DNA of 64,000 nucleotides from Ulvibacterium sp965228935 (GTDB lineage: Bacteria; Bacteroidota; Bacteroidia; Flavobacteriales; Flavobacteriaceae), in the NCBI RefSeq assembly GCF_965228935.1, contig NZ_OZ245846.1, positions 1,736,001-1,800,000 on the forward strand, read 5' to 3'. Every line of letters starts with the position of its first letter. The first letter of the stretch is position 1. Made by a program: the position numbers and the translations under genes. Of the stretch, positions 52,903 to 61,546 are shown one piece after another. The notes under the pieces were generated by a model. It had not been told where the DNA came from. It saw nothing but the letters and a program-made list of their open reading frames with translations, and ran no database searches.

Positions 52903-52926
52903 TCTTATTTAATAAACGATGAGGTT

Positions 52927-53403
52927 ATGAGTAGCGTATCTTACTATACAGCGGAGGGACTTAAAAAATTGAGAGAGGAATTGAGCCATCTCAAGGACGT
53001 GGAACGACCTAAGGCATCGCAAGCCATTGCCGAGGCCAGGGACAAAGGGGATTTGTCCGAAAACGCCGAATACGATGCGGCCAAGGAAGCCCAAGGGTTA
53101 TTGGAACTCAAGATATCCAAACTGGAAGAGACTTTGGCCAATGCCCGATTGATCGATGAATCGCAGTTGGATACTTCCAAAGTACTAGTGCTATCGACGG
53201 TAAAATTGAAGAATCAGGCGAATGGTATGGAAATGAAGTATACCCTGGTTGCGGAAAGCGAGGCGGATTTGAAATCGGGAAAGATATCCGTAAGCTCTCC
53301 CATTGGAAAGGGATTGTTGGGCAAGGAAGTGGGGGATACTGCGGAGATTACGGTACCCAATGGCACCTTAAAATTTGATATTTTAGAGATTACGAGAGAT
53401 TAA
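52927..53403 (+). CDS. greA: Transcription elongation factor GreA
   Basis: Rescues backtracked RNA polymerase by stimulating transcript cleavage. A 158-residue protein: the N-terminal coiled coil carries GDLSENAEYDAAKEAQGLLELKISKLEETL with the acidic DxxE tip in the conserved GDLSENAEYDAAKE. The C-terminal FKBP-like domain has EADLKSGKISVSSPIGKGLLGKEVGDTAEITVPNG. Length is canonical (158 in E. coli). A structured leader precedes it, and the HIT-family gene follows after 69 bases. Confidence 0.98.
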   Translation: MSSVSYYTAEGLKKLREELSHLKDVERPKASQAIAEARDKGDLSENAEYDAAKEAQGLLELKISKLEETLANARLIDESQLDTSKVLVLSTVKLKNQANGMEMKYTLVAESEADLKSGKISVSSPIGKGLLGKEVGDTAEITVPNGTLKFDILEITRD

Positions 53404-53472
53404 TGAATAACGTCAGGTTGAAACTTGTCCGTCCATTTGGCGGAAAACCCGGTAGGTCTTAATATAAACCAT

Positions 53473-53862
53473 ATGCCAAGTATTTTCACCAGGATTATCA
53501 ATGCGGAAATTCCCTGTTACAAGATAGCCGAGGACGAAAACTACTTCGCGTTTTTGGACATCAACCCTAATTCCAAAGGCCATACACTTTGTGTTCCCAA
53601 AAATGAAGTGGACAAAATCATGGATTTGGATGAGGAAACCTATATGGGCCTGATGGCGTTTTCCAGAAAGGTAGGTAGAGCTATTGAAGCTGCTATAGAC
53701 TGCAAAAGAGTGGGGCTTACCGTAATTGGATTGGAAGTACCCCATGTACATGTACATTTGATTCCTTTACAAGGAATGCGGGATGCCACTTTTCAAAACA
53801 AGGTGGCATTGACCCCGAAAGAATTTGAAGTCATAGCGGAAAGCATTCGCTCTAAAATGTGA
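53473..53862 (+). CDS. HIT family nucleotide-binding hydrolase
   Basis: A 129-residue HIT protein from ATG 53473 (MPSIFTRIINAEIPCYKIAEDENYFAFLDINPNSKGHTLCVPKNEV). The histidine triad is in GLEVPHVHVHLIPLQG (H-x-H-x-H), as in Hint-type phosphoramidases acting on adenosine nucleotides. Sixteen codons upstream in the frame were rejected because they do not resemble the family. It probably forms an operon with greA; the 3' end overlaps the convergent gene by 11 bases. Confidence 0.93.
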   Translation: MPSIFTRIINAEIPCYKIAEDENYFAFLDINPNSKGHTLCVPKNEVDKIMDLDEETYMGLMAFSRKVGRAIEAAIDCKRVGLTVIGLEVPHVHVHLIPLQGMRDATFQNKVALTPKEFEVIAESIRSKM

Positions 53863-54208
53863 GGCCCCCTTCCATGAACAGATATATACCTGCCCCTACC
53901 AATACGACCAATACGAGTAGAAGTACATAGAATAGCGAGGTAAACCGTATCGAGGCTTTATGCGGAATCGCCGTTTTTTGGTAATAATCGAAGATTTTTT
54001 CAATATCATCCGTCCAGTCCACGGGATATATTATGGAATTACATTTTTTACAGGTGATTTGGTGGGTAATCTCATTGGTAGTCCTGTGGATTAATCTACC
54101 GTAGGTATGCTTTTGAAAAAAGGCAATTTTCATATCCTGACTAAAACATTCCGGACAATTGTTGGTAATATCCGCCTCCTTTATGGTCACTAACTTTTCT
54201 TTTGGCAT
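53852..54208 (-). CDS. Zinc-ribbon membrane protein of unknown function
   Basis: A 118-residue protein. Two CxxC pairs (CPECFSQD and CKKCNSIIYPVDW), 38 residues apart, form a probable zinc ribbon in the cytoplasmic N-terminal part. A single membrane helix, LFYVLLLVLVVLVGAGIYLFM, closes the C-terminus. It follows the histidine kinase gene with a 2-base gap, so the two are likely co-expressed. Whether it modulates the kinase is unknown. Confidence 0.75.
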   Translation of the reverse strand: MPKEKLVTIKEADITNNCPECFSQDMKIAFFQKHTYGRLIHRTTNEITHQITCKKCNSIIYPVDWTDDIEKIFDYYQKTAIPHKASIRFTSLFYVLLLVLVVLVGAGIYLFMEGGLTF

Positions 54209-54210
54209 AA

Positions 54211-55359
54211 TTACTGGTTTACTCTTAAGGATATCTGCATTATGGTACCCTCTTTATTGGAAGAAAGGACTTTGATTTTCCCCCGATGATATTCTTCCAC
54301 AATTCTTTTAACAAGGGATAGGCCTAGGCCCCAACCCCTTTTTTTGGAGGTTACGCCTGGATTAAAAATGGTTTGGAAGTCACTTTTTGGAATGCCGTGG
54401 CCCGTATCCGCAACCAATATATTTACATATTTCCCATCCGGTATTATCTCCAAAGCGATATTCCCGCGACCTTTCATGGCATCGATTCCGTTCTTTACCA
54501 GATTCTCAATGGTCCAATTATAAAGTGAGGGGTTTAACAGCACGGATATGGTATCTACCTTGGTACTGAACGAAAAGTGGATGAGTTTGGAACTTCTTCG
54601 TTTTAAGTACTCAAAAGCGTCCCTGGTCTCTTTAACAATATCATGAGGGTTTAATTCCGGTAGGGAACCGATTTTGGAGAAGCGCTCCGTAATGGTTTCC
54701 AGTCTGGATATGTCCTTTTCGATTTCCAGGGGGATATCGGGATTTATACTTTCATTCTTCAACAATTCGTTCCATCCCAGAAGGGAAGAAAGGGGAGTGC
54801 CTATCTGATGTGCCGTTTCCTTGGCCATACCCGCCCAGAGCTTATTTTGTTCGGAGGCCTTGTTCGTTTTAAAGAAAAAGAATATGACCGCAGCGAACAA
54901 AAAGATAATGAGCAATAAGGCTATCGGATAATATTTCAATTTGTTCAATACCTCGGAATTTCCATAATATAGGGTTGCGAGATGTTCGCCTTGTTGGTCT
55001 ATGAGAATTGGAGTGTTTTCATTCTGGAACTTTCTTATCTTTCCCTTAAGGTATGTGGAATCGTTTACCAAGTCCTGGGGCATATTATTCGTTTTTATGG
55101 AACCATCCTTGTTCACCAGGATCATGGGAGTTGAAGAATTATTCTGTAATACCTTAATGGTAAGGTTGCCTAAATCCATGTCCTCCGAGGACTGTAAAAG
55201 TTCGGATTGGGCGGTAGCCCAAATTTCCATTTTGGATCGTTCCTCTTCCTTAAATTTCTTGAAAAAGCTATTGGTATTCCACAGGATCAGACTTACGATT
55301 ACAAATGCGGAAATCAATAAAATGAGGTTGGGCGTTTTCTTTTTCGGATTAAAATTCAT
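54211..55359 (-). CDS. Sensor histidine kinase without receiver
   Basis: A 382-residue kinase: one N-terminal membrane helix, a periplasmic sensing region (residues about 35-135), a second helix (YYPIALLLIIFLFAAVIFFF), then an H-box in MAKETAHQIGTPLSSLLGWNEL. The ATPase domain shows the N-box WTIENLVKNGIDAMKG and the G boxes VADTGHGIPKSDF and GWGLGLSLVKRIVEEYH. No response regulator is next to it; partner unknown. It is divergent from the flavin reductase, across 109 bases. Confidence 0.92.
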   Translation of the reverse strand: MNFNPKKKTPNLILLISAFVIVSLILWNTNSFFKKFKEEERSKMEIWATAQSELLQSSEDMDLGNLTIKVLQNNSSTPMILVNKDGSIKTNNMPQDLVNDSTYLKGKIRKFQNENTPILIDQQGEHLATLYYGNSEVLNKLKYYPIALLLIIFLFAAVIFFFFKTNKASEQNKLWAGMAKETAHQIGTPLSSLLGWNELLKNESINPDIPLEIEKDISRLETITERFSKIGSLPELNPHDIVKETRDAFEYLKRRSSKLIHFSFSTKVDTISVLLNPSLYNWTIENLVKNGIDAMKGRGNIALEIIPDGKYVNILVADTGHGIPKSDFQTIFNPGVTSKKRGWGLGLSLVKRIVEEYHRGKIKVLSSNKEGTIMQISLRVNQ

Positions 55360-55468
55360 CCAACAGACTAATTATATTTAAAGATAACGCAATTTGACAA
55401 ATTCTGGTGTGCAAAGACTTCATGTGCCTGTTTTAAATAGGCAGTAAATTGGCTACATTTGTAAGACA

Positions 55469-56350
55469 ATGGCGGAAATGGTTTCCATACTTCCAGGAGA
55501 GGTTTCTACGAATCGATTGCATGGTTATTTATTAGGAGCGGTGGGCCCTAGGCCTATTGCCTTTGCCAGTACAAAAGATGACAAAGGAAGGCCAAATTTG
55601 TCACCGTTCAGTTTTTTTAATGTATTTAGTGCCAACCCTCCGATTTTGATTTTTTCACCGGCCCGTAGGGTCAGGGACAATACCACTAAGCATACATTGG
55701 AAAACGTTTTGAAAGTACGGGAAGTGGTCATCAACATTGTGGATTATAATATGGTACAGCAAATGTCCTTGGCCAGTACCGAATATGCCGAAGGAGAGAA
55801 CGAGTTTATCAAGGCGGGTCTTACCATGTTGGAATCCGATTTGGTAGAACCCTATCGCGTAGCTGAATCGCCGGTACAGTTTGAGTGTAAAGTGAACAAG
55901 GTAGAGCCTCTGGGCAAGGAAGGCGGGGCCGGAAATCTCATTTTCTCCGAAGTGTTGAAAATACATTTGGACACCTCGGTTTTGGATGAAAATGAAAATA
56001 TAGACCCCTACAAGATAGATCAGGTCGCACGTATGGGAGGCAATTGGTACACTAGGGCAGTAGAGGGACTTTTTGAGGTTCCCAAACCTCTTTCCACCTT
56101 GGGTATTGGGGTAGACCGGATTCCAGAGGATATTCGGTTTAGCAAGATACTTACCGGAAATGATTTAGGCAAGTTGGGAAATGTGCAACAAATTCCATCC
56201 CTTGAGGAAGTAGCCGTTTTTAAACAAGATAATATTGAATTGCAATCCATTGTGGATGACCAAGATCGTAATAAACTACATAGAATGGCTCAGGACTATT
56301 TGAACAAAAATGAGGCACTTTCCGCATGGAAAATTTTATTGGCCCTATGA
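55469..56350 (+). CDS. Flavin reductase-like FMN-binding split-barrel protein
   Basis: A 293-residue protein; GAVGPRPIAFASTKDDKGRPNLSPFSFFNVFSANPPILIFSP is the FMN-binding split barrel of the flavin reductase-like family (PF01613), and EYAEGENEFIKAGLTM with ESPVQFECKV continues the fold. Bacteroidota homologues are of this length. A TACATTTG box at 55454-55461 would place the start of transcription next to the ATG, so a very short leader is likely. Its stop overlaps the methyltransferase start (ATGA), showing translational coupling. Confidence 0.85.
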   Translation: MAEMVSILPGEVSTNRLHGYLLGAVGPRPIAFASTKDDKGRPNLSPFSFFNVFSANPPILIFSPARRVRDNTTKHTLENVLKVREVVINIVDYNMVQQMSLASTEYAEGENEFIKAGLTMLESDLVEPYRVAESPVQFECKVNKVEPLGKEGGAGNLIFSEVLKIHLDTSVLDENENIDPYKIDQVARMGGNWYTRAVEGLFEVPKPLSTLGIGVDRIPEDIRFSKILTGNDLGKLGNVQQIPSLEEVAVFKQDNIELQSIVDDQDRNKLHRMAQDYLNKNEALSAWKILLAL

Positions 56351-57150
56351 AAAGGATCCAACTATTCGAATTTGAGGATTTTAGCTGGTTTCCCGATTGG
56401 CTCAGGAACTGTATGACGAATTTAATAGTGGTCTTACAAAAGATGATGGGAACTTCGGAAGCCTTGGCCGGCTTGATTGCCGGTGTAATTCAGGATAAAA
56501 AAATATCCCGCATTGTGGATATGGGTTCGGGTTCGGGCGGGGCCATGCCCGAGGTATTGAAAATTTTACGTACAAAGCGAGGTTTGGAACATGTAGAATT
56601 GATAATGACGGATTTATATCCCAATAAGGGGTTTATCCAAAGATTCAATACTACTCCCGAAACGGGGATCAGTTACTATGAAAATTCGGTAGATGCCACC
56701 GATATCGCTACCGCCCCGGAAGGGCTCAAAACCATGGTCAACAGTTTTCATCACATGCCGCCCAAGGAAGCCAGAGACATATTGAAGTCTGCTCAGGAAA
56801 ACCACCAACCGCTATTGATCTATGAGTTGGGAGAGAATAATATTCCGTTATTGGTTTGGTGGGTATTGCTGCCCATTAGCCTCAGTATCCTTATGGTTAT
56901 GGTCCTTTTTATGACTCCCTTTGTAAAACCCCTCACTTGGAAACAGCTTGTATTTACATATGTAATACCCATTATTCCTATATGCTATGCATGGGACGGA
57001 CAGGCTTCATTACCCAGAATGTATACCTTTGCGGATCTGGATAAATTACTCGATGGGCTAAAAAAAGAAAATTACACTTGGGAAAAAGGATTTGCCAAAA
57101 ATGAAAAAGGCAAGAAGAAGGGAACCTATCTTATGGGAATTCCACAATAA
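56347..57150 (+). CDS. Class I SAM methyltransferase with membrane segments
   Basis: A 267-residue protein; start ATG 56347 gives the ATGA overlap with the previous stop. IVDMGSGSGGAMPEVLKIL is motif I of the SAM fold, followed by VELIMTDLYPNKGF (acidic motif II) and FHHMPPKEARDILKSA. After it come two hydrophobic segments, LLVWWVLLPISLSILMVMVLFM and LVFTYVIPIIPICYAW, which are unusual in a methyltransferase and could anchor it in the membrane. The substrate is unknown. It is coupled to the flavin reductase. Confidence 0.8.
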   Translation: MKRIQLFEFEDFSWFPDWLRNCMTNLIVVLQKMMGTSEALAGLIAGVIQDKKISRIVDMGSGSGGAMPEVLKILRTKRGLEHVELIMTDLYPNKGFIQRFNTTPETGISYYENSVDATDIATAPEGLKTMVNSFHHMPPKEARDILKSAQENHQPLLIYELGENNIPLLVWWVLLPISLSILMVMVLFMTPFVKPLTWKQLVFTYVIPIIPICYAWDGQASLPRMYTFADLDKLLDGLKKENYTWEKGFAKNEKGKKKGTYLMGIPQ

Positions 57151-57190
57151 AACGAAATACAAAAAGAGCAATATATAAACGATAGGAATT

Positions 57191-57568
57191 ATGGAAATAC
57201 AAGGAAAAATTAAGATGGTGGGTGAAACAAAGACCTTTGGTAATAACGGTTTTAGGAAAAGGGAAGTGGTAGTGACCACGGAAGAACAATATCCCCAACA
57301 TATTTTGGTAGAGTTTATTCAGGACAAGACCGATTTGTTGAACAATTTTAATGTAGGTCAGCCGGTAAGGATCAGTATTAATATCAGGGGAAGGGAATGG
57401 ACTAACCCTCAGGGTGAGGTAAAATATTTTAATTCCATACAAGGATGGCGCATTGAAAGTTTACAATCTGAGGAAAACAACCCAGAAATGCCGCCGGCAC
57501 CCCCAGTGGAGGCTTTTGAACCAGTGGACAATCTCAACGAAGAGGATCATGACGATTTGCCCTTTTAG
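57191..57568 (+). CDS. DUF3127 OB-fold protein with SSB-like C-terminal tip
   Basis: A 125-residue protein. MEIQGKIKMVGETKTFGNNGFRKREVVVTTEEQYPQHILVEFIQDK is the DUF3127 domain, which has OB-fold character, followed by a short Pro-rich linker and an acidic tail ending EEDHDDLPF. The last residues DDLPF are identical to the tip of the ssb product in this window (16256-16265 codes for it). In SSB that tip recruits DNA-repair partners. It could compete for or share the same partners; that is inference. The family is common in Bacteroidota and of unknown function. Confidence 0.85.
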   Translation: MEIQGKIKMVGETKTFGNNGFRKREVVVTTEEQYPQHILVEFIQDKTDLLNNFNVGQPVRISINIRGREWTNPQGEVKYFNSIQGWRIESLQSEENNPEMPPAPPVEAFEPVDNLNEEDHDDLPF

Positions 57569-57590
57569 AAATTGAATTGCATTATTTTCG

Positions 57591-57621
57591 GGCCGGCCCG
57601 GTTTTCAAAACTGGGCCGGCC
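57591..57621 (+). terminator. Strong terminator after DUF3127
   Basis: A 31-base near-palindrome, arms GGCCGGCCC and GGGCCGGCC extended by G-T and GTTTT/AAAAC around a single C, followed by TTTTATTTT. Confidence 0.88.
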
Positions 57622-57656
57622 TTTTATTTTCATTCCATTTTACCTACTTTCAGCTA

Positions 57657-59036
57657 ATGAACCTCACTGGTGCAATTGAACATGTCTTTCGAAAATACCT
57701 GCCATCACCTTTTACGATTGCCGTATTGCTTACCCTTTTGACCATCTTGTTGGCTTTGTTATTTACGGAAAGTACGTCCGATCAAAATCATTGGGTCGCG
57801 ATACTTAGGTATTGGGAAAGTGGTGTTTGGAACAATGGACTTTTGGTATTTGCTTATCAAATGATGTTGATTTTGGTCCTTGGACATGTTTTGGTGCTGA
57901 GCAGACCCATGGAACAGCTTATCCTTAGATTGACAAGTTATGTTACGAACCCGTCCAATGCAGCGGTATGGGTGGCATTGCCTACCATGTTGGTCTCCTT
58001 TTTCAATTGGGGCCTTGGCCTCATTTTTGGGGCGATTTTGGCACGAAAGGTAGGTGAGCACGCCCAGAAGAATGGCGTTCCCATAAATTATCCTTTGATC
58101 GGGGCATGTGGCTATGTTGGATTAATGGTTTGGCATGGCGGGATCAGCGGTTCGGCACCGATAAAAGTATCCGAGGCCGGCCATTTGCAAAGTTTGATGG
58201 AGAACATATCCAATTCGCAGGTTCTTTCAAATCTACCCAATACCGTTTCCACGTCCCAAACTGTTTTCAGCAATTGGAACCTGATTATTTTTATGATCGT
58301 TATAGTTACTATTTCCCTTATTGCCTTAAGATTGGGAAGGACTACAAAGCCCACGAATTTGGATTTGCCCGTTTATAGCTTTCTTGGAATATCGGATAAG
58401 AAACCAAAGGGAGCCGAAAGACTTGATTATGCCAAATGGTTGTCAATAGCCTTTGGAGTATTGATTCTAATCGCCTTCGCCTTTCAATATGCACCATTGC
58501 TCAGAACCTTGAACATAACACCGAATATGCTCAATTTTTTTATGTTGGGCCTCGCATTGATTTTGCACGGTAATTTCCAAAGTTTTCTGCATGCGGTACA
58601 GTCGGCCATAGGGGATACGGCAGGAATCCTGATTCAGTTTCCTTTGTATTTTGGCATCATGGGCATTATGGCCGGTACCGGAATGATCAATGGGATTTCC
58701 AACTTTTTCGTATCCATTTCCAATGGGGTTACACTCCCTATCTTTACTTTTATCAGCGCAGGTCTGGTCAATATTTTTGTTCCTAGCGGTGGGGGACAAT
58801 GGGCGGTACAAGGACCTTTGGTCATTGAATCCGCGCTTCGGTTGAATGTACCCTTACCCAAGGCAATCATGGCTTTGGCCTATGGCGATCAGATTACCAA
58901 TATGTTGCAGCCTTTTTGGGCCTTACCTTTACTGGGCATAACCAAGCTCAAGGCAAAGGAAATATTGCCTTATACCATTATTTTTATGATGGCTGGTAGC
59001 TGTATCTATGTTTTTGGACTACTCATTTTTGCGTAA
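57657..59036 (+). CDS. Short-chain fatty acid transporter (AtoE family)
   Basis: A 459-residue membrane protein with about twelve hydrophobic segments. It has SYVTNPSNAAVWVALPTMLVSFFNWGLGLIFGAILARKVG and the highly conserved FVPSGGGQWAVQGPLVIESALRL with MALAYGDQITNMLQPFWALPLLGI. The family (PF02667) transports short-chain fatty acids such as butyrate or acetoacetate. It overlaps the aat open frame, but with the chosen aat start there is a gap of 19 bases. Confidence 0.92.
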   Translation: MNLTGAIEHVFRKYLPSPFTIAVLLTLLTILLALLFTESTSDQNHWVAILRYWESGVWNNGLLVFAYQMMLILVLGHVLVLSRPMEQLILRLTSYVTNPSNAAVWVALPTMLVSFFNWGLGLIFGAILARKVGEHAQKNGVPINYPLIGACGYVGLMVWHGGISGSAPIKVSEAGHLQSLMENISNSQVLSNLPNTVSTSQTVFSNWNLIIFMIVIVTISLIALRLGRTTKPTNLDLPVYSFLGISDKKPKGAERLDYAKWLSIAFGVLILIAFAFQYAPLLRTLNITPNMLNFFMLGLALILHGNFQSFLHAVQSAIGDTAGILIQFPLYFGIMGIMAGTGMINGISNFFVSISNGVTLPIFTFISAGLVNIFVPSGGGQWAVQGPLVIESALRLNVPLPKAIMALAYGDQITNMLQPFWALPLLGITKLKAKEILPYTIIFMMAGSCIYVFGLLIFA

Positions 59037-59055
59037 ATTTGAAATAAAATCAGCT

Positions 59056-59736
59056 ATGCAAAAGGATAGGGCCAATAACCCCTTGTTCTTTCTAACGGAG
59101 CGACTGGAATTTCCTTCCGTGGAGCATGCCAATTCGGAGGGATTACTGGCCGTAGGAGGCGATTTATCCCCAGAACGGCTTTTGCTTGCCTATCAAAATG
59201 GCATCTTCCCTTGGTTTAATGAGGATTCCTTGATTTTATGGTGGAGTCCAAATCCAAGAATGGTACTTTTCCCGGAAAACATCAAAATTTCCAAAAGCAT
59301 GCGCAAAGTTTTGAACAGCGGTAGATTTCAATTGACCAAAAACACCTGCTTTGAAGAGGTGCTTCACCAATGCGCCACGGTAAAACGGGCAAATCAACAA
59401 GGGACTTGGATAACCAACGATATGAAATCGGCTTATACGGAACTCCATACAAGGGGATATGCCAAATCCTATGAAGTTTGGGAAAAGGGCACTCTGGTAG
59501 GGGGTCTATATGGTGTGGATTTAGGACACGTTTTCTGTGGTGAAAGCATGTTCAGTATTACGGATAACGCTTCCAAATTTGCATTTATACGTTTGGCACA
59601 GGAACTGGCTTCAAAAAATTATAATCTAATCGATTGCCAATTACATACCAAACACTTGGAAAGTTTGGGAGCCAAGGAAATACCTCGTTCGGACTTTATC
59701 AAGCTATTACAGGAAAAAAATCAGGGAGGAGAATAG
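59056..59736 (+). CDS. aat: Leucyl/phenylalanyl-tRNA-protein transferase
   Basis: Adds Leu or Phe from tRNA to proteins with N-terminal Arg or Lys, marking them for ClpAP (N-end rule). 226 residues from ATG 59056; 16 upstream codons overlap the transporter gene. GLLAVGGDLSPERLLLAYQNGIFPWFNEDSLILWWSPNPRMVLFPE and GLYGVDLGHVFCGESMFS are diagnostic, including the conserved PWF and FCGESMFS. ClpS and ClpA are not visible here. It overlaps the convergent DUF2490 gene by 30 bases. Confidence 0.97.
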   Translation: MQKDRANNPLFFLTERLEFPSVEHANSEGLLAVGGDLSPERLLLAYQNGIFPWFNEDSLILWWSPNPRMVLFPENIKISKSMRKVLNSGRFQLTKNTCFEEVLHQCATVKRANQQGTWITNDMKSAYTELHTRGYAKSYEVWEKGTLVGGLYGVDLGHVFCGESMFSITDNASKFAFIRLAQELASKNYNLIDCQLHTKHLESLGAKEIPRSDFIKLLQEKNQGGE

Positions 59737-60393
59737 AAAAAGCACATTTTCCGTGTTTTGCGTATAGTTCTCCAAACGGTATTCCAAGCCCGTCTGAAAT
59801 TTGGTATGGCCACTCAACAACCAGCCAATATTTGTAGTTACCCTTTGATCCCATTCCGGGCCATTGCCCCGGGTTACACTAAGCAAGCTTTCGGTTGAAG
59901 CAACAAAATAGGGCTCCCCTATATCCAACTTTTCACCTTGTAGTGCAAAGTCCAGGGCAAATCGATATCGAAATCGATGGATGGTCCTATTTGGCGTAAT
60001 TCGTTGTTCCATTCGTAATCGATCTCCGAATCTAATGGTACCGCGCAGGTGGGTAATATTGTATTGCTGGGTAAATCGAAGTTCGTTTTGCTCCTCGTCC
60101 TCGAAAACATCCCTAAATCTGTATTGAATCCCAATGGCCAAGCTCTGACTATTGCCAATGTCCAATTTGGAAAAATGGGCAATGTCCAAATGACGCGACC
60201 GTAACTGAAGATCGTTGGTTCGGTAGGTATAATTACGCACATCGAGCGAAAAGTTGTGGGAATAATTGGTGGCTACTTTATAATTGAGTGCAACTTCCGG
60301 CTCCCAATAACCGGTAAAATTCTGTGCCGTTACAGACTGGAACAATAGTAGGGCAAGGCCTCTACATATTGTTTTAATATAACACATGGTCAT
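59707..60393 (-). CDS. DUF2490 outer-membrane barrel protein
   Basis: A 228-residue secreted beta-strand-rich protein; the signal peptide ends at SVTAQNFTGY. Repeated amphipathic strands with aromatic girdles (RFRYRFALDF, QFRFRDVF-like turns) and a final hydrophobic stretch FLFSSLIFFL fit a small outer-membrane barrel (DUF2490). The start is ATG 60393 or 60387. It overlaps the end of the upstream secreted protein by 14 to 20 bases, so it forms a coupled set with that gene and tag. Function unknown. Confidence 0.8.
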   Translation of the reverse strand: MTMCYIKTICRGLALLLFQSVTAQNFTGYWEPEVALNYKVATNYSHNFSLDVRNYTYRTNDLQLRSRHLDIAHFSKLDIGNSQSLAIGIQYRFRDVFEDEEQNELRFTQQYNITHLRGTIRFGDRLRMEQRITPNRTIHRFRYRFALDFALQGEKLDIGEPYFVASTESLLSVTRGNGPEWDQRVTTNIGWLLSGHTKFQTGLEYRLENYTQNTENVLFLFSSLIFFL

Positions 60394-60958
60394 AATTAGG
60401 TGGCAGCGACTTTCTTAGTTTCAGCAGATTTCCATTGGCGTCGAAGAGAATTTCGAATTGTTCATGTTCCCATTCTTTTTTTGCATTTACGATCAACTCA
60501 TAGTTTATGGAAGGAAGCAATAAATTTTGAAATGCATTCTTGATGGTAGTTTCGGGAGATTCGCCTTCCGTTACGGGATATTGTTGTTGTATCTTTCTGA
60601 TTTTCGATTTCTTAAAGGTCGTACTAAGGTATTCCTGGATGTTTGCCCAACTCGAATTGGGGATGTCTACCTGCTTTATAGTAATTTCTATATCCTCAAG
60701 TTTTCCGTTTTCATCGAACTCGATGCTATATTTAAGTTTATCTTTTTTGAACTTGGCCTCAAAACTGATCTTGGCACTATCTATTTCCTTATAAAATCGA
60801 ACCCTTTTCGCCCCTTGTATCTCTTCGGAGATATAATTCAGGGCTTTTTCCGGGAATTGTTTTTTAAGGATACGGAACTCCCGCTCGTATTTGGTCTGGC
60901 CAAAACATGGTGAAAAGGCCATAACCAAGACTAATAAGAAGATGATGCTATACCTCAT
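60374..60958 (-). CDS. Secreted protein of unknown function, PepSY-like
   Basis: A 194-residue exported protein from ATG 60958 (MRYSIIFLLVLVMAFSPCFGQ). Two similar halves are visible, each with a helix then strands: YISEEIQGAKRVRFYKEIDSAKISFEAKFKKDKLKYSIEFDENGKLEDIEI and the later INYELIVNAKKEWEHEQFEILFDANGNLLKLRKSL, a duplicated PepSY-like pattern. It overlaps tag by 11 bases and the DUF2490 barrel gene downstream. Function unknown. Confidence 0.7.
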   Translation of the reverse strand: MRYSIIFLLVLVMAFSPCFGQTKYEREFRILKKQFPEKALNYISEEIQGAKRVRFYKEIDSAKISFEAKFKKDKLKYSIEFDENGKLEDIEITIKQVDIPNSSWANIQEYLSTTFKKSKIRKIQQQYPVTEGESPETTIKNAFQNLLLPSINYELIVNAKKEWEHEQFEILFDANGNLLKLRKSLPPNYDHVLY

Positions 60959-61511
60959 GGTACCTAAAGCATTGGGTTTCGTGATCATTTACCATGCCCG
61001 TTGCCTGCATATGGGCATAGACCACGGTACTACCTACAAATTTAAACCCTCTTTTCTTTAAATCCTTGCTAATGGCATCGGAAAGTGCTGTATTTGCCGG
61101 GGCCTCCGTATAATTTTTGAAGGCATTTTTAATGGGCTTGCCATTCACAAAACCCCAGATATAATCACTGAAAGTCCCAAATTCCCGTTGTATTTCCATG
61201 AAGGCTTGGGCATTGGTAACCGTGGCATGTATCTTTAGTTTGTTTCGTACAATACCAGAGTCTTTTAGAAGTACATCGATTTTGTTTTGGTCATATACCG
61301 CTATTTTCTTGTAATCGAAGTTATCGAAGGCCTTTCTAAAGTTTTCACGTTTCCTAAGGATGGTAATCCAACTAAGACCGGCTTGAAAGGACTCTAATAT
61401 CAGAAACTCGAATAAGGTGTTGTCGTCCTTTACGGGAACGCCCCATTCGTAATCGTGATAGGCTTCATATAGGTCGTCTCCCAAGCACCAGCCACATCTG
61501 TGTTTTTCCAT
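60948..61511 (-). CDS. tag: DNA-3-methyladenine glycosylase I
   Basis: Removes 3-methyladenine from DNA, 187 residues as in E. coli Tag. CGWCLGDDLYEAYHDYEWGVPVKDDNTLFEFLILESFQAGLSWITILRKRENFRKAF is diagnostic, with catalytic and base-binding residues in YHDYEWG and ESFQAGLSW. The zinc ligands are the N-terminal Cys and His (RCGWC, YHD) and the C-terminal HMQATGMVNDHETQC. It overlaps the downstream secreted-protein gene by 11 bases. Confidence 0.97.
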   Translation of the reverse strand: MEKHRCGWCLGDDLYEAYHDYEWGVPVKDDNTLFEFLILESFQAGLSWITILRKRENFRKAFDNFDYKKIAVYDQNKIDVLLKDSGIVRNKLKIHATVTNAQAFMEIQREFGTFSDYIWGFVNGKPIKNAFKNYTEAPANTALSDAISKDLKKRGFKFVGSTVVYAHMQATGMVNDHETQCFRYHEV

Positions 61512-61546
61512 AAGGGTTCAACTTTAAACCAAAGATAGGTATTAGA

